64,000 nucleotides of DNA from Ganoderma boninense (GCA_002900995.3 CM035311.1:2232001-2296000); one strand, 5' to 3'. Positions 36,369 through 49,002 are shown, counted from the first letter of the stretch. Notes: generated by a model not told the origin, from the letters alone. Made by a program: numbers and translations.

Positions 36369-37831
36369 ATGCTTGACGCCCGCCCTCTACATAATGACTT
36401 CCTCGGTACCTCGTCCCAAGACCCCAACGACCTCCAAGATACCCTTGGGGAGCTCAACTTCGACGTCCGTCCTTGCTCATCATACCTCTTCATGATTTCA
36501 TCTCACCTTGATCCTGCAGGGGTACGGCTTCAACCTCAGTAACGATGAAACCCTCTCCTCGGACTTGGCCCATGAGACTGTCAACGTCCACCGAAGCGAC
36601 TATTCCGACTCGTGGTCTTCCGCCTCCTACCCCCCTGGCTCAATCCTCTTCGCTACTAATGCATATCCGGAGATGTCCATCGCCACCTCGTCATCCAGCC
36701 TCGCCAACCTCCATGATTCATACTACCCTCAAAACCCTGGTTCTATGTTCCACCCTGCGAGTTCCTCGGCCAGGATAGTTCCCCGCATTCATGTCGAGAC
36801 CGAGATGCGACCCTTCTCTCCCGCCAGCCCTCCGTACGATCACCGCTCCTCGTACAACCATTCGCCACAAGGACCGTCCCCTTCCACCATGTTCCCAAGC
36901 CCATACCCCCATTCAAGCCCATCGAGCATCGGTTCTGCACCCCCGGTCACCCCTGAATCTCCCTACACATCTATCTCTCCACACACCCCGTATATTAACC
37001 GCTTCTCCGCGTCGCCCATCTCACCCTCCTATGTGGCGAGTCAGCCACCTGCATTCGATCCCAAGGTGAGGTTTTCTGGCTCTTCTTGTCATTCGTACTC
37101 TCATGCAATTATAATCTACGCATAGGACTCTCTTATCACTATGTCACAGGAGGTCAGCAATGTCCTGGACATTGCCAGCGCAGCTGGACATCAGCATGGC
37201 GGACCGTTTATTCCTCAGAAGACGTACAAACCGCATACGATCAGCGATCGCCGTCGTTATGTCGACGAGGTCGAACTCGAGGCACCCATTATGTTCTTCT
37301 CAAACAAACCGACTGGGTGTGGTATCCTCCTCAGGGACGCGATCTCAAGCCGGTTCAGCACTTTGGAGGAGCGCGACGATGCCATGTTCCAGGGCCGGGG
37401 CCCATCGGTGTCCATCCGGCTCAACGTAAGACTCTTCCTTCAGTGGCCGAGAGGTCCCGTAGTAGCACATCTGCTAACAGAGGATACGAATAGTGGCCTG
37501 GCTATGCGCCGTGGAGTCGCCAGATCCCTACAAGAGATTTCCGTAGCCCGCCACAGCCTATCACGCGGGCTAAATTGGCTAGAAATGTGGCGAAGACAAT
37601 TCAACGCTTCATTCAGGTGGGTCTTGTGCTAGACAAGGCGATGAAGGTCAATGTGTGATGGTATCCCCCTTTCAGGATATGGAGCTCCAGGGCATGGAGG
37701 ACCCGACCGAGGCGAGATGGCGAGTTGGTACACGTGGCATTCGCCTCGAGGACCTCATTCTCGTGGGCTTGCAACATGTATCGATGGGATCGTGGCAGGC
37801 CCACGTTCGCCTGGTTCAGCGCCCACACTAG
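36369..37831 (+). CDS. Conserved fungal protein of unknown function
   Basis: Five exons (36369-36464, 36520-37065, 37126-37425, 37494-37616, 37676-37831) join in phase to 406 residues. The first 210 residues are Ser/Pro/Tyr-rich and probably disordered. The second half looks globular: YVDEVELEAPIMFF, GCGILLRDAISSRF, ERDDAMFQGRGPSVSIRLN, WPGYAPWSRQIPTRDFRSP and PITRAKLARNVAKTIQRF, ending LEDLILVGLQHVSMGSWQ. I associate this pattern with an uncharacterised family in Agaricomycetes but know no function. The large disordered N-terminus and arginine-rich core would fit a nuclear regulator; that is only a guess. No membrane segment or signal peptide is visible. Confidence 0.75.
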
Positions 37832-39598
37832 GCCTCTGTTGGCCACAGTCTATGACATGCCTCCACCGAGACACAATCGTGCTTGAGGCGCGTGGCGAAT
37901 TCGGAACTAGGCTGGATGGTCCTCGAGGCCTGAGGCCTTTTCTGCCCTTCTCTCTGTCACGTTCTTCTACTTCCTGGGAGCATCACTCATCTCCTCTCCA
38001 CGCATCCTCCTCCGGCCTATGGGCGTCATGCGCACAAGGCGATCGAGAACACTCACACACCATCCTGGTTGAACCCAATGTTTGCGACTCCGGTCTTGGT
38101 GATCCCCAATCGTAGACACTGGATCACCTCGCTGCCGTTTCGTGCCATGGGCTGCCTTTTCACTCTCCGAGACGCAGGAAACGGACCTTTCTCGGACGCT
38201 ATGCTCTTCTTACATATTATTTTTGTGTAAGCATACCCTCGAAGTCCTGGTGCTCGTTCAGAGTTCAGGGCCTACTCGATGTATTCCTGCTTTCCTTCCT
38301 TGATCCTGCTACTGTCCTCTCTTCGTTCCCCCAGCTGCCTTGCCTTGCTACGTGTTTTGAATTCTTGATTCAGTTTGTTTCTACACTGTCATCTTCCTGT
38401 ATAAAGTTGTCATAGATCTCTGATGATGGCCTCCTCCCTCGTTTGTCCCGGATCCCTGTACTCTTGACCCCCTTCAGTTCGTTTGTCTGTGTTTCATTAA
38501 TCGTCATGACCAACTGTATCCTTTGACCGAAGATCCACTCTCCCCCCTGCTCTCATCTCTAGGCATTGAGCGTGCAGCAAACGCCATTTTAGACCCTAGT
38601 GTTGCTCTAGTATGCGGCGATTATCCAGATGGTGACGGTGGCTGTCTGTGTTCAGCGTCCAACGTCGGTTAGGCGCTGCGGTCCTCCGGTTGAGTGGGGC
38701 GCCCGGAGTCAACGTTGCCATTGACATGCTAGAAGGTGGACAACGAACTGCCTCGAGGCCGTGCAAGAAAATCCGTATAGAAGAGGACGAGGACTGCCGG
38801 ACCACTCGCTTACGTCCTCAAGGCCTGAAGTTTACCTGAAGCCGAATGGAAGTTCCGGCACGCTACAGGCCTGTGCCCACTCTGAGTCAATCGTCGGCAC
38901 AATGCCCTTTGCATTGCCACCGTCGCTCCAGGGTGCCGTGGACGGCTGTGCAGCCTAGTATTCGCCCATCTCGTGCACAAGGGCTGCTGATACGATGCTG
39001 CCCGAGCGTGTATGCTTTCATTTAACTTGAAGGCTCCGTTACTGACCACTGACCCTGAGCCAATTCTTTCTGTTTTTCCGTGCTGGCTCGAGCGGTGGCG
39101 CACCGTCGAGATGCATCGTATCCGGCTTTACGCAGCGCCATGGCTCTATGAACGGTGAGGGTAGCAAATCGAGTTGGACTGAGGCGTTCCGCCCGTCCAC
39201 TGCCTCACCTTATCAGATTATCCAGAACTTCTCCTTAGAAGTTCTAACCTATGCATGGTGGGCTGTGGGCTGTGGACGGCTGTATCGTCAGTGAAAGCTT
39301 CCATATACCGAGGCAGCATGCCTCCTGCTACACAGCCTAGTTTGCAAGCGGGTGCAGGGCGGTGAACGTATATTCCGATGTGCAGAGCCTGGAAGAAGGG
39401 ATAGGCAGCGAGATCGGTCCGTGTACCAGGGTCTCGCTCTAGATTGGGCTGGCATCGGGGTAGAAAATGAAATCACCGCGGAATGGAGCATGTACAGCGA
39501 ATAAGAGCTACAACAACACAATGGGAAAACTATAGGATACCTAGATGAGTGTTGACTACATATCATGTCGAAGTTATCAAAACTGCAAATTGAAAGTT
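37832..39598. other. Convergent intergenic region of 1.77 kb, no gene recognised
   Basis: Short frames occur on both strands (for example 38648-38839) but none has coding character or resemblance. T-rich stretches near 38380-38520 would fit 3' UTR and terminator sequence of the upstream gene. Confidence 0.45.
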
Positions 39599-42500
39599 CT
39601 ATGAAGCAGGTGTGGCAGAAGGATCCCTATATACCTGATTAAAACGTGAAAACTAGTGGTAAGTGATACAATGCGCAACATGCAAAACAACACTTGCCTT
39701 CAGGTCCCATAGATTCCCAACTTTGTTGTCTCCTGTAGACGGAGTTTCTTCTTCATCCGTTCCAACCATGCCATCAACTTCAAGCTTCAGTCCACGTTCA
39801 TTGGCCAAATGGAGCAAGCAAATGAAGCAGAAGCTCGTGCTGATCTCGTCCATCTTCTCTTTGGTGTATGTTTTGTGCAAACCTGAGATGACCGTGGTGA
39901 AGGACCGCGCTTCCATTGGGTCCGTGGGTGGTCCCTCATCGGTGTCCTGTTTGGTATGTGGTTGAGCTACCGCTCAATATGCGCGAGGTAAGAGGTGACC
40001 CACCATAGCATCTTCACCCTCCGCAACTTGAGGCGCGACAATGTCAAGACCCTTCCATATGTTGTCTTTAAGCCTCCGGACATCGACCCGTTTCGCTCGT
40101 TTCGTATAATTGACGGTTTCGGGTTTGACGCGCCGGGTCTGGCCCTGTGTGGCCGCAAGGAGGTCTTGCTCGCCAGCTTCAATAGGTAAGCCACTGTCTC
40201 CGCCATCGTAGACGTCATCAAATCCTGGGCCGTCGTCGTCGTCATCGTGGAAAAACTGGGTATCGAAAGGCATTGCGCCTAGCAGGGACGTCAGACTAGG
40301 CATAGGGCTTTCAATTTCGCTACTTACTTTCATCGACAGCAGAATCATTGTGACCTGCAGCCTGATCGGCTTGCGCCCAGAATGACCCATTGCCATTGCC
40401 TTCGGCATCTGGATGACGGCGCTGACCACGCATCTTGAGCTGAAGGGGTTACATATCAATACCTTTTGGGAGTGGCGAGCAAAAGTTCTCACCGAAAACT
40501 TAGGCTTGAGAAATAGGGTGAGGAGTTGTCTCTCTGAGAAATGCATGTCATCCGGGAGAGTCTGGTCGTTGCGCTTGTCGTCCTTCTCTTTGTTCCTACC
40601 CTTCCTGCCTCGACCCTTCTTCAAAGTAGATGGCCCGGGAAGGTTGATGCCGGCACCTCGAACGACAGGTGCAAAAAGAGTCTTCTTACGTGTCCTAATG
40701 TCTTCTTCGTCCGCGGTTAAGAAGTCGATCCTGAAGGCCTCCTTCTTTTCACGTTTTGGGCGCGATGCCGCTGCCTCGGATGGATCGGCTTTGAGGGAGA
40801 GATAATCAAATCAATGGGGCGTTTGAAGGACCGGGGGGTAGAGTAGAAGACACTCACGACGACGCACAACTTTCCTTAACTTCCAGTGCTCGGGCCCAGC
40901 CCAATTCTTGAACACAGTGGGATCGAAATAGTTTGCGACCCCCTCGCCATCCTCGCTAACCGCCATCACGATCTCTCTGTCGGTCGGTACACGCCTCGGG
41001 TCGAAGGGGACGAATGGCCCTTGCTTATGCTCCGTCGGGGTGCCATCTGAGCCAGCAACCGACGCGTTGTCCCCATCTCCACCAAACCCAGCACCGAGGT
41101 CCGCATAATCATCTGTGATGGCCTGATCCCCTACGAAGAAGTCCTCGACAGGGGCGGCGCTGCCGGGCATGCCATCGACGTCCATAGCGTTACTGAATTG
41201 CGAAGTGTCACCGATGCCGCCGTCGTCGTCTTCATCATCATCGAGCGGGTGACCGCCATCTTGAAAGAATGCCGTATCGTCCATGGAGAAGCTGTCCTTT
41301 CCGAACGCGAATTGTTCGAGGGACTGAGAAATTTCACGCTCGTCAATGCTGGTGAGGTCGGGAATGAATTGTTCTAAAAAACGCAGTGAGATTTAGGATG
41401 ATTGGTTCTGTGACACATGGAGGTCAAGATACCTCTCAAATAGCTAAGATCGACGACCTCAAGACGGGGCTCCTCCAAGGGCTGCTCCTCTTCCTCTCCC
41501 TTGGCGACAGAGTCACTTGCATCGAAGACAACACGGAGACTACCATCCGGGGCAACAGTCAAGCCAAGATGGTTCATGAGCAAGCCCTGTGCTCCACCCT
41601 CGTCGAAGTCGGCGCAGGTCTTTCTAAACAGCGGGTCGACAGTGAACTCGAGGTCAAGCTTCTTGGTTCGGAGCTGTGCGGGATTCTTAACAAGGGTGGA
41701 TTCACTCCGGTAAGCCTTACGCTTCCGTTGGCTCTGGCTCGGGTCTGCGCCGTCGGGGTTGTCAGAGGCTTCGCCGCCGTCCTCGTCACGACCGCCGTTG
41801 GCGAGGTTGCTGAGAAGCTTGCCGGTCTCTGTACCGACCGAGTCAACGCGAGATGTCCAGATCTTAACGCAGCCGTCAAGGGTGCAGGAGGCGCGTTGGA
41901 AGTTGATGGAGTTGTCGGTGTTGTTTCGCAGAAGGGACATGTCGTGGAAATAGTCAATGAGGGCGAAGTTCCAGGAGTTGGCAGCATTGATTTTCTGGAG
42001 TCAGGGGTCAGCCGGATTGCATATGAAGTAGAGATGCAGGAAGGCGGGTGCGATTCGGCGGACGAGAGGGAGGGTACTGGTGGGACGGGGAGGGCTTGTA
42101 ACGACGCATACGATGCCCAGCTGGACGGACGGGAGGTCGATGGCGAGGAGGAGGCGAGGATATCACTCACATTATCAGTGGCCATCTTCATCCACTGGTC
42201 GAAGTTGGAGGTCATGACATCGAGGGGGACATTAATCTCGGGGGCCTGGGGGACGGAGAGGAGTTGGGACTTGTGCCTGGGGAGATTTGAAGCTCTGGAG
42301 GCTTCGGTTGGACCATCGCGGGTGTCGCTGGAGTGGGGGACGCCAGAGGGGCCTGGCTCCAGGTCGTCGTCGGGATCGAGAGGAAGGGTGAGCTTTGCAC
42401 TCTTCCTGCGGCGCCTCTTCTCTGCGACATCGTCGTTTATGCTGACGGCCTTGAGAGGAGCGCGGGTGTTAAGTGCAGGGGGGTTGGGGTCGTCAAGGGT

Positions 42501-42662
42501 AAAGCTGTCGTCTGGGCCGAGGCGTTCGCTAAGACGTTTCTTGGAGAGAGTGCGGCCGGGGGGAGGACGGGGAGTGTGTTCGCGTTCGGTGTCGCCACCC
42601 GAGTCGGAGTCGACATAGGACGAGCGAGGGTTTGCCTGGTGGCGGAGACGGGAGGTGGCCAT
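39599..42662 (-). CDS. BRN1: Condensin complex subunit BRN1/CAP-H (kleisin)
   Basis: Eight exons (42662-42171, 41994-41433, 41373-40858, 40788-40493, 40439-40328, 40278-40004, 39946-39698, 39634-39599) give 845 residues. Kleisin features in order: an N-terminal SMC-binding helix region (NVPLDVMTSNFDQWMKMA, then NSWNFALIDYFHDMSLLR), INFQRASCTLDGCVKIWTSRVDSV, LDLEFTVDPLFRKTCADFDEGG, acidic linkers, NWAGPEHWKLRK, MPFDTQFFHDD, TKRAKRVDVRRLKDNIWKGL, and the C-terminal winged helix (FICLLHLANERGLKLEV). It closes the Smc2-Smc4 ring during mitotic chromosome compaction. The last intron appears to use a GC donor (AAG then GCAAGT). The start codon at 42662 is 261 bp from that of the divergent dihydrolipoamide dehydrogenase gene. 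An upstream in-frame extension begins with GTG and was rejected. Confidence 0.93.
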
Positions 42663-42923
42663 CGCGCGCTGACGGCGGCTTGACGCGGAGGAGGGGACGA
42701 ACACGGGCTGCAGGACTCAGCCTGGCACTGGGGACTCGAGACTGAGTCCCGCAGACGAGACGCGTTCAACTCCTTCCCCCCAACGCGCCCCACGTGACCC
42801 CTTACGTCAGCTCCCGCCGTGACGGAGGACAAGGCCGACGTGGGCGCCAGAGCAGCAGCCACAGTCGCTCGTCGTCGGACGCGTTCCCGAGTCGCCCCCC
42901 TCGTCTCTCTCCCACTTCCTCTC

Positions 42924-44820
42924 ATGCTCCACGTTCAGAAGGCTTCCTCTAGAGTATGTCCATGCCCTCCTCCGCACAAATTTACAAACGTCTCCTCACC
43001 GTCTGCCCCAGGCTGCTGCTCGTCGCCTCCGCCCGTCCGCCAGCACCCTGGTTGGTCGCTGGCACCAGCAGCGCGGTCTTGCTACCCCTTCCGAGCCTTA
43101 CGATGCTATTGTTATCGGCGGAGGTGAGTGACCCACCCCACCGCGTCTCTCCTGTCTGTCCCTCACCCTGTTATCCCTCAGGTCCCGGTGGCTACGTAGC
43201 TGCAATTAAAGCAGCACAGCATGGTCTCCGGGTACGTCCTCATCTTCTTGTCTTGTCCATCTCCCAACGGTACAGCAAGCGTGCTCGTTACGACCATCAT
43301 TCCTACCCACATCTTCTGCCCAAGCCCCTTCCAAATCTCTTTTGTTGCCATGTTCTGACGTCAGGAACGTCACAGACGGCCTGTATAGAGAAGCGCGGTG
43401 CTCTTGGAGGAACATGTCTCAACGTCGGCTGCATCCCCTCAAAAGCCATGCTCAACAATTCCCATATGTACCACCAAACCCAACACGACCTCAAGCGCAG
43501 AGGCATTGATGTCTCCGACGTCTCCCTCAACCTCCCCGTCATGCTCAAGGCAAAGGAGGACGCCGTCACCGGCCTCACAAAGGGAATTGAGATGCTCTTC
43601 AAACAGAACAAAGTCGATTACATCAAGGGGGCGGCCTCTTTCGTTTCCCCCACCAGAGTTTCCGTCAAGCTCAACGATGGAGGCGAGACCGAGGTTGAGG
43701 CCAAGAACATCATCATCGCCACCGGCTCAGAAGTCGCACCTTTCCCTGGTGGTGCCATTACCATTGACGAAGACCAGATCGTCTCGTCAACCGGCGCGCT
43801 TTCCCTCAAAGAGGTTCCCAAAAAGATGGTCGTCATTGGTGGTGGCATCATCGGCCTTGAGATGGGTAGCGTGTGGAGCCGTCTCGGTGCGGAGGTGACC
43901 GTGGTCGAGTTCTTGGGCGGCATTGGTGGTGTCGGCATTGATGAGGAAATAGCGTGCGTCCTTTGTCATTCCCAACTATGCGAAGAGGCTGATATTCGCT
44001 TCAGTAAGCAGTTCCAGCGCTCGCTCAGCAAGCAGGGCCTCAAGTTCATGCTGAACACCAAGGTCGTCTCCGCTGAGAAGAAGGACGGCCAGGTGTACAT
44101 CAAGACTGAGAGTGCCAAGGGCGGCAAGGAGGAAACACTCGAGGCGAATGTTGTCCTCGTCTCGGTCGGCCGCCGGCCATACACCGAAGGCCTCAACATC
44201 GAGGCCGCTGGTGTCGAACTCGATAACAAGGGGCGTGTTGTCATCGACGATCAGTTCAACACCTCGGTGAAGGGCATCAGGTGCATCGGTGATGTCACCT
44301 TCGGACCGATGCTCGCGCACAAAGCCGAGGAGGAGGGCATTGCCGCAGTCGAGCACATCGCGAAGGGCCACGGACACGTCAACTACCACGCTATTCCTTC
44401 GGTTGTGTACACGCACCCTGAGGTCGCGTGGGTAGGGAAGACAGAGCAGGAGCTCAAGGCAGCGGGGGTCAAGTACAAGGTCGGCAAGTTTCCTTTCGCT
44501 GCCAACTCGCGTGCGAAGACGAACCTCGACACCGAGGGTACAGTGAAGTTTATCACTGAAGCCGAGACGGACCGCGTGCTTGGTGTGCACATCATCGGAC
44601 CCAACGCTGGTGAGATGATCGCCGAGGGTGTCCTTGCTGTCGAGTACGGCGCGAGCGCGGAGGATATTGCGCGGACATGTCATGCCCATGTAAGTTTTCT
44701 TACTCCCTGTTGCGAGATAGTATCCGGTCGACTGATGGCAATTTGCATTGATAGCCTACACTTTCTGAGGCGTTCAAAGAGGCTGCTATGGCTGCGTACG
44801 GCAAAGCAATCCACTTCTAG
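42924..44820 (+). CDS. LPD1: Dihydrolipoamide dehydrogenase, mitochondrial (E3)
   Basis: Six exons (42924-42953, 43012-43123, 43182-43231, 43376-43953, 44005-44689, 44755-44820) give 506 residues. Exon 1 encodes only ten residues; joined to exon 2 it makes an Arg/Ala-rich mitochondrial presequence ending RGLAT. Then come the FAD-binding [10 protein letters not shown] (about residue 46), the redox disulfide [13 protein letters not shown] (Cys78 and Cys83), the NAD-binding [40 protein letters not shown], and the C-terminal His-Glu pair HAHPTLSE (His485, Glu490). The enzyme reoxidises dihydrolipoamide in the pyruvate, 2-oxoglutarate and branched-chain dehydrogenases and the glycine cleavage system. 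The exon-1 model is inferred from the GTATGT donor and phase; without it the targeting frame has no ATG. Confidence 0.95.
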
Positions 44821-45236
44821 ATCTAGCGCCTTCTTATGTTGTCAGTAGTGTACGCGTTTTCTATACATACCTTATATGCCTCGTATTAGACATGCCTGTG
44901 GAAGGGCTGGCAAGTTTGCAAGCAGCTGCTGCCAGAGCCGTCTTTACGTCTTGTGTCGCACCCAAAACTGATCTGGGCCATGGTTCGGTCGGCAGTTGAT
45001 AGAAGAGTGGCAGCTACCCTGGCCTGCCTGATAAGTAGAGTCGGAAGAGGTCGGTAGTCGTACTTGGTCCGCGTGTGTGTCGCTGTAGGTCCAAGCCGCG
45101 AGAACCGGGAACGTAAGCGACGCCAGATCTGTCTATGCTAATATTTCAATGTCCGGCACAGCGGGGCTTGGTTCGTCGGAGTGGTGCATCGGATGTTCTG
45201 CTCGTCACCGTCTCTCTGAACGTCGAGGATATCGCA
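44821..45236. other. Intergenic region between LPD1 and the EF-hand-like gene
   Basis: About 400 bp holding the LPD1 3' end and the promoter of the next gene. No further feature is seen. An upstream in-frame ATG at 45135 could lengthen the next protein by 34 residues. Confidence 0.4.
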
Positions 45237-46366
45237 ATGAGTAGCGAAGACGACGGGGGGTATAGCGATCTTGCTCCCTCTGTCCAGCGCAAGATCGACG
45301 ATGCGCTCGACTGTGCAGTCCTGTCGTCCATCCCCTCCACCTCGCATCCTCCCTCCTCAAAGCGCCAAAAGCTAGACCAAGACCTCTCCTCTCTTCATCG
45401 TCCACCCCCTCCTGTTGGGCAAATCAGTGCAGCGTCCAACTATTCCACTCCAGGCGGGTTTCTCCCTGATGATCCCTCTCCTGGCGGCTTTGTGCGCGAC
45501 AGTCCGCCCCCAGGTGGCTTCCTACCCAAACCATCCCACCACTCAGGCACAGACCAGGGGGACGTGCCAGCCTATATCCCTCTGTCTCTCATCCCCGATG
45601 CGCTGCAGATCCTCAAGCTCCAACCTGACGACGACGACGTTCTCTCCGTGTTTCGTAACGCTGCCTCGGGCTGGCATCGTTCCACCCCTGGTGACTCTCA
45701 GGATGGCCTGGTTAGTCGGAGAGACTGGCGGGCTGTCTGCGCTGCGCTTCTCGGCCCTGGTGCCGCAAGAGAGGATGCCGATTTGGATGAGACCTCCTCG
45801 CGTTCGGATGCTCTGGCCGCGAGTGTAGATGAAGGGTCGGAATCAGGTCAAGACTATTTAGAAAGCGATTCGAACGTGGGCGATGACCAAGATTCAGACG
45901 ACGACTACATGGATGACGGTGGCTTCATGCGGAGCAAACGCCCGGCCAGAAAAACGACCTCGAAGACTATTTCCAAGCCCAGCCGAGGCCGAGGCCGGAA
46001 GGCCAGCGGGATGTGGCCTGAGGGTGGCAGCGAAATGGACGAGGGAGAGAGTGGGCTGAGTGGACAGCAGAAGAAGGAATGCCGCGCTGCGTTCTCCCTG
46101 TTTTTCCCTGATGCCCGAGAGGACACGCTAGACAAAGCACGGATCCGAATCAAGGACATCACCCGCGCAGCTGGACTTATCAAGGAGAAGCTCTCAGCGG
46201 AAGAGGTCGGTGCGCGTTTGTGCTCGATGAGCCTCTGTGGTGGCTGACTGGCGGAAACTTTACACTGCAGGTTGTGGATATGCTGGAGGCGTTCTCCAGC
46301 TCAGCGGACAAGTCTGTGGGGCTGGAAGATTTCGAGCGGATGATGGTCGCCGCAAAGATGGTCTGA
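45237..46366 (+). CDS. EF-hand-like protein with PGGF repeats, function unknown
   Basis: Two exons (45237-46205, 46271-46366) give 354 residues. After a short acidic start come three closely spaced PGGF repeats (TPGGFLPDD, SPGGFVRDS, PPGGFLPKP), a helical pair (LIPDALQILKLQPDDDDVL, then DGLVSRRDWRAVCAALLG) that resembles an EF-hand module, a long acidic and basic linker with RGRGRKASG, and a C-terminal helical pair that continues across the intron (FSLFFPDAREDTLDKARIR, then VVDMLEAFSSSADKSVGLEDF). The calcium loops look incomplete, so binding is doubtful. Charge and composition suggest a nuclear protein. The phase-0 intron joins the helices sensibly. Confidence 0.7.
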
Positions 46367-47281
46367 CAGGACGATGGCAGTGTGGACAAGCGTGCTGCGA
46401 GTGGGTTGTTCGACCATATGGTCGGACGCATGTGGCGGGATTGCGTGGTGACGGATGCGGGGTCGAGAGAGAGCTGAGAGGGACATTGACACGGAACCTA
46501 GCGTTTGGCTGGCAGGGGGCGAAACGTTGGCTGCGTGGCGAGACTGAGATAGGCGACGACCAAGGTTCAGCACCCACGTCTCCCCATCGCCGAGCCGCAT
46601 GACCGCCCTTGCCCATCGCGCCCGCCAGCAAACACGGAACCGAGTGCGCCCCGATGTCTCGCTCGCGGAGGCCATGGACGCGTGCCCGGACGTGCGCGTC
46701 GTCGACGGTCGTTGTCTGCGCCGTTGCGCAGCCAGAGCTTGGGTTCTGTTGGAGATGCTGTTGGCCGGACGTGCTTGTTCTGGTTCTCTATGGACTGCGC
46801 TGGCCCTCCCCCGCACTGGGTTCTCGTCCGTCCCACGCCCGCTGTCAACACAAGGCGGCTCGTGTCAGGGACGTGATGACCGACGCCTTCTCTGCTCCCA
46901 CTCCCCGCGCTCCCCACACTTCGCGGCCACCCATGCCCCCTCCGGCCACTTGACCGTGCCACAGCCTTTCCCCCATCTTTCTTCCCCCGGCTTGCGTTCT
47001 CCATGCGATTGTGACCTGCCTTCGTCCCTCTCGTGACCCGGTCCTAGACCTTCGAGTCGTCGTCCATTTCCTCTGAAACGCTTGCGAATCAGCCGGATCA
47101 CTGTCCACGAATGGCAGCCGTCCAATCTTGCATCCACTTCCTCTTCCCTCTCCCGTATATAAACCCCACCCCGGACTACCAATCTCCCTGGCTGGCTGCC
47201 TTCTCTCCATCCGTCCTCTCCCCCTCCCCTTTCCTCCCTTTGCCCCCGGCTTCCCTCACCCTCCATCCACCTACGCCCACA
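46367..47281. other. Upstream region of the sugar transporter gene, with no other gene
   Basis: About 900 bp of GC-rich DNA carrying overlapping spurious frames on both strands. The last 120 bp is strongly pyrimidine-rich, as in basidiomycete leaders. Confidence 0.5.
47156..47163 (+). promoter_or_regulatory. Probable TATA box of the sugar transporter gene
   Basis: TATATAAA lies 119 bp upstream of the ATG and is followed by a long C/T-rich leader, the usual layout of a strongly expressed fungal promoter. Confidence 0.6.
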
Positions 47282-49002
47282 ATGCTAGCCGGCCCTGCTC
47301 CCACTGGCACCGGCATCGGCGCATCCGCGCCAAAGAGGAACATCGTTGGTATTGCTCTCGTCGGCTTCGCCGCCTTCGGTGGCATCCTCTTCGGATACGA
47401 CACCGGCACCATCTCTGGCATCAGTACCATGGACGACTGGCTTAGGACTTTCGGTCGAAGGGACACATCAACACCCCTTGGCTGGATCCTCCCCACGTCC
47501 CAGCAGTCTCTCGTCGTCTCTATCCTCTCTGCTGGCACCTTCTTCGGTGAGCCTTTGGTCTCTTTGTATGTGCTACCGGAAATGCTAACATCTTCCCTCT
47601 CTCAGGCGCACTTGGCGGGGCTCCAACCGCTGACATTATTGGCCGACGGACGGGTATCATGATTGCCAGTCTAGTATTCTCCCTTGGTGTCGCCCTCCAG
47701 ACCGGCGCCCACAACTGGGCCACATTCATCGTTGGCCGCTTCTTTGCCGGCTTTGGTGTCGGCCTCGTCTCTATCCTCGTACCCATGTACCAATCCGAGT
47801 GCTCCCCAAAGTCGCTCCGTGGTGCCATTGTCTCTGGGTACCAATGGGCCATTACCATCGGCATCCTCCTTGCCAATGTCATAAACAATGCCACCAAGGA
47901 CCGCCAAAATCATTCTTCATGGCAAATCCCGATTGCTGTACAGTTCATCTGGGCAGGTATACTCGCAGTCGGAATGTTCTTCCTCCCCGAGTCGCCTCGT
48001 TGGCTTATCAAGAACGGCAAGGATGAGGCAGCCGCCCGTGCGCTCGGCCGTCTCACGTCTCTGCCCCCTAGCGATCCAGACGTTGAGATCGAATTGAACG
48101 ACATCCGTGCCGCGCTCGCTGAGGAGCAGAAGCTTGGCGAGAGCTCGTACGCCGACTGCTTCAAGTCCACGCACAACAAGATCTTCCTCCGTACCCTCTC
48201 CGGAATTTTCATTCAGGCGTGGCAACAGCTCACTGGTATCAACTTCATCTTCTACTGTACGTTTTGAGTATTTTCACCCGCCATGAACGACAACTGACTC
48301 CCTCCCCCCATCTATCTAGATGGCACGACCTTCTTCCGGAACTCTGGTATTTCGGACCCCTTCCTCATATCGATCGCGACCTCCATCGTGAACTGTTTTA
48401 TGACCATCCCAGGCATGTGGGGTATCGAGAAATTCGGTCGCCGGGCTCTCCTCCTGTATGGTGCCGCCCTCATGTGCATTTGCGAGTTCCTCGTCGCGAT
48501 CATCGGCGTCACCATCTCCCTCGACAACCAGTCCGGCCAGAAGGCGCTAATCGCGTTGGTCTGCATCTACATCGCCGCCTTCGCCTCGACCTGGGGCCCC
48601 ATTGCGTGGGTCATCACGGGCGAGATCTTCCCCCTCAATGTCCGTGCTAAGGCCATGTCACTTTCCGTCGCCTCGAACTGGCTGTGGAACTGGGCCATTG
48701 CCTATGCGACCCCGTATCTCGTCAATTCCGATCCCGGCGACGCCGGCCTCCACGTCAAGGTGTTCTTCATATGGGGTTCAACATGCGCAGGCTGCTTCGT
48801 CTTCACCTACTTCTGCATTCCCGAGACCAAGGGTCTCTCCCTTGAGCAGATCGATCTTCTCTACCAGAACTCGACGCCGATCACGTCCGTCAAGTACCGT
48901 CGCGAGCTCATCGCCCAGGATCTGCATATTGCTGACCTCCATCCGGGACAAAGCGGGGCTGTTGGGGAGAAGGCCGAGATGGAGGAGTCTTTGCAGGTTT
49001 GA
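47282..49002 (+). CDS. MFS sugar (hexose) transporter
   Basis: Three exons (47282-47546, 47606-48256, 48320-49002) give 532 residues with about twelve membrane segments. Sugar-porter signatures are present: GGILFGYDTGTISGI in TM1, DIIGRRTGI between TM2 and TM3, GRFFAGFGVGLVSILVPMYQSE, PESPRWLIKNGK, QQLTGINFIFYYGTTFF in TM7, ASTWGPIAWVITGEIFPL and PETKGLSLEQID. It would import monosaccharides by proton symport or facilitated diffusion at the plasma membrane. Sequence alone does not fix the substrate; QQLTGIN and the overall pattern favour hexoses. The cytosolic tail contains likely regulatory acidic residues. Confidence 0.93.

Noticed and set aside
40308..40327. A 20-bp intron in BRN1
   Set aside because: It is too short and gives a wrong frame; a 49-bp intron (40327-40279) restores the conserved MPFDTQFFHDD.
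42660..42704. Longer N-terminus for BRN1 starting at 42704
   Set aside because: The codon there is GTG on the minus strand; the first ATG in frame is at 42662.
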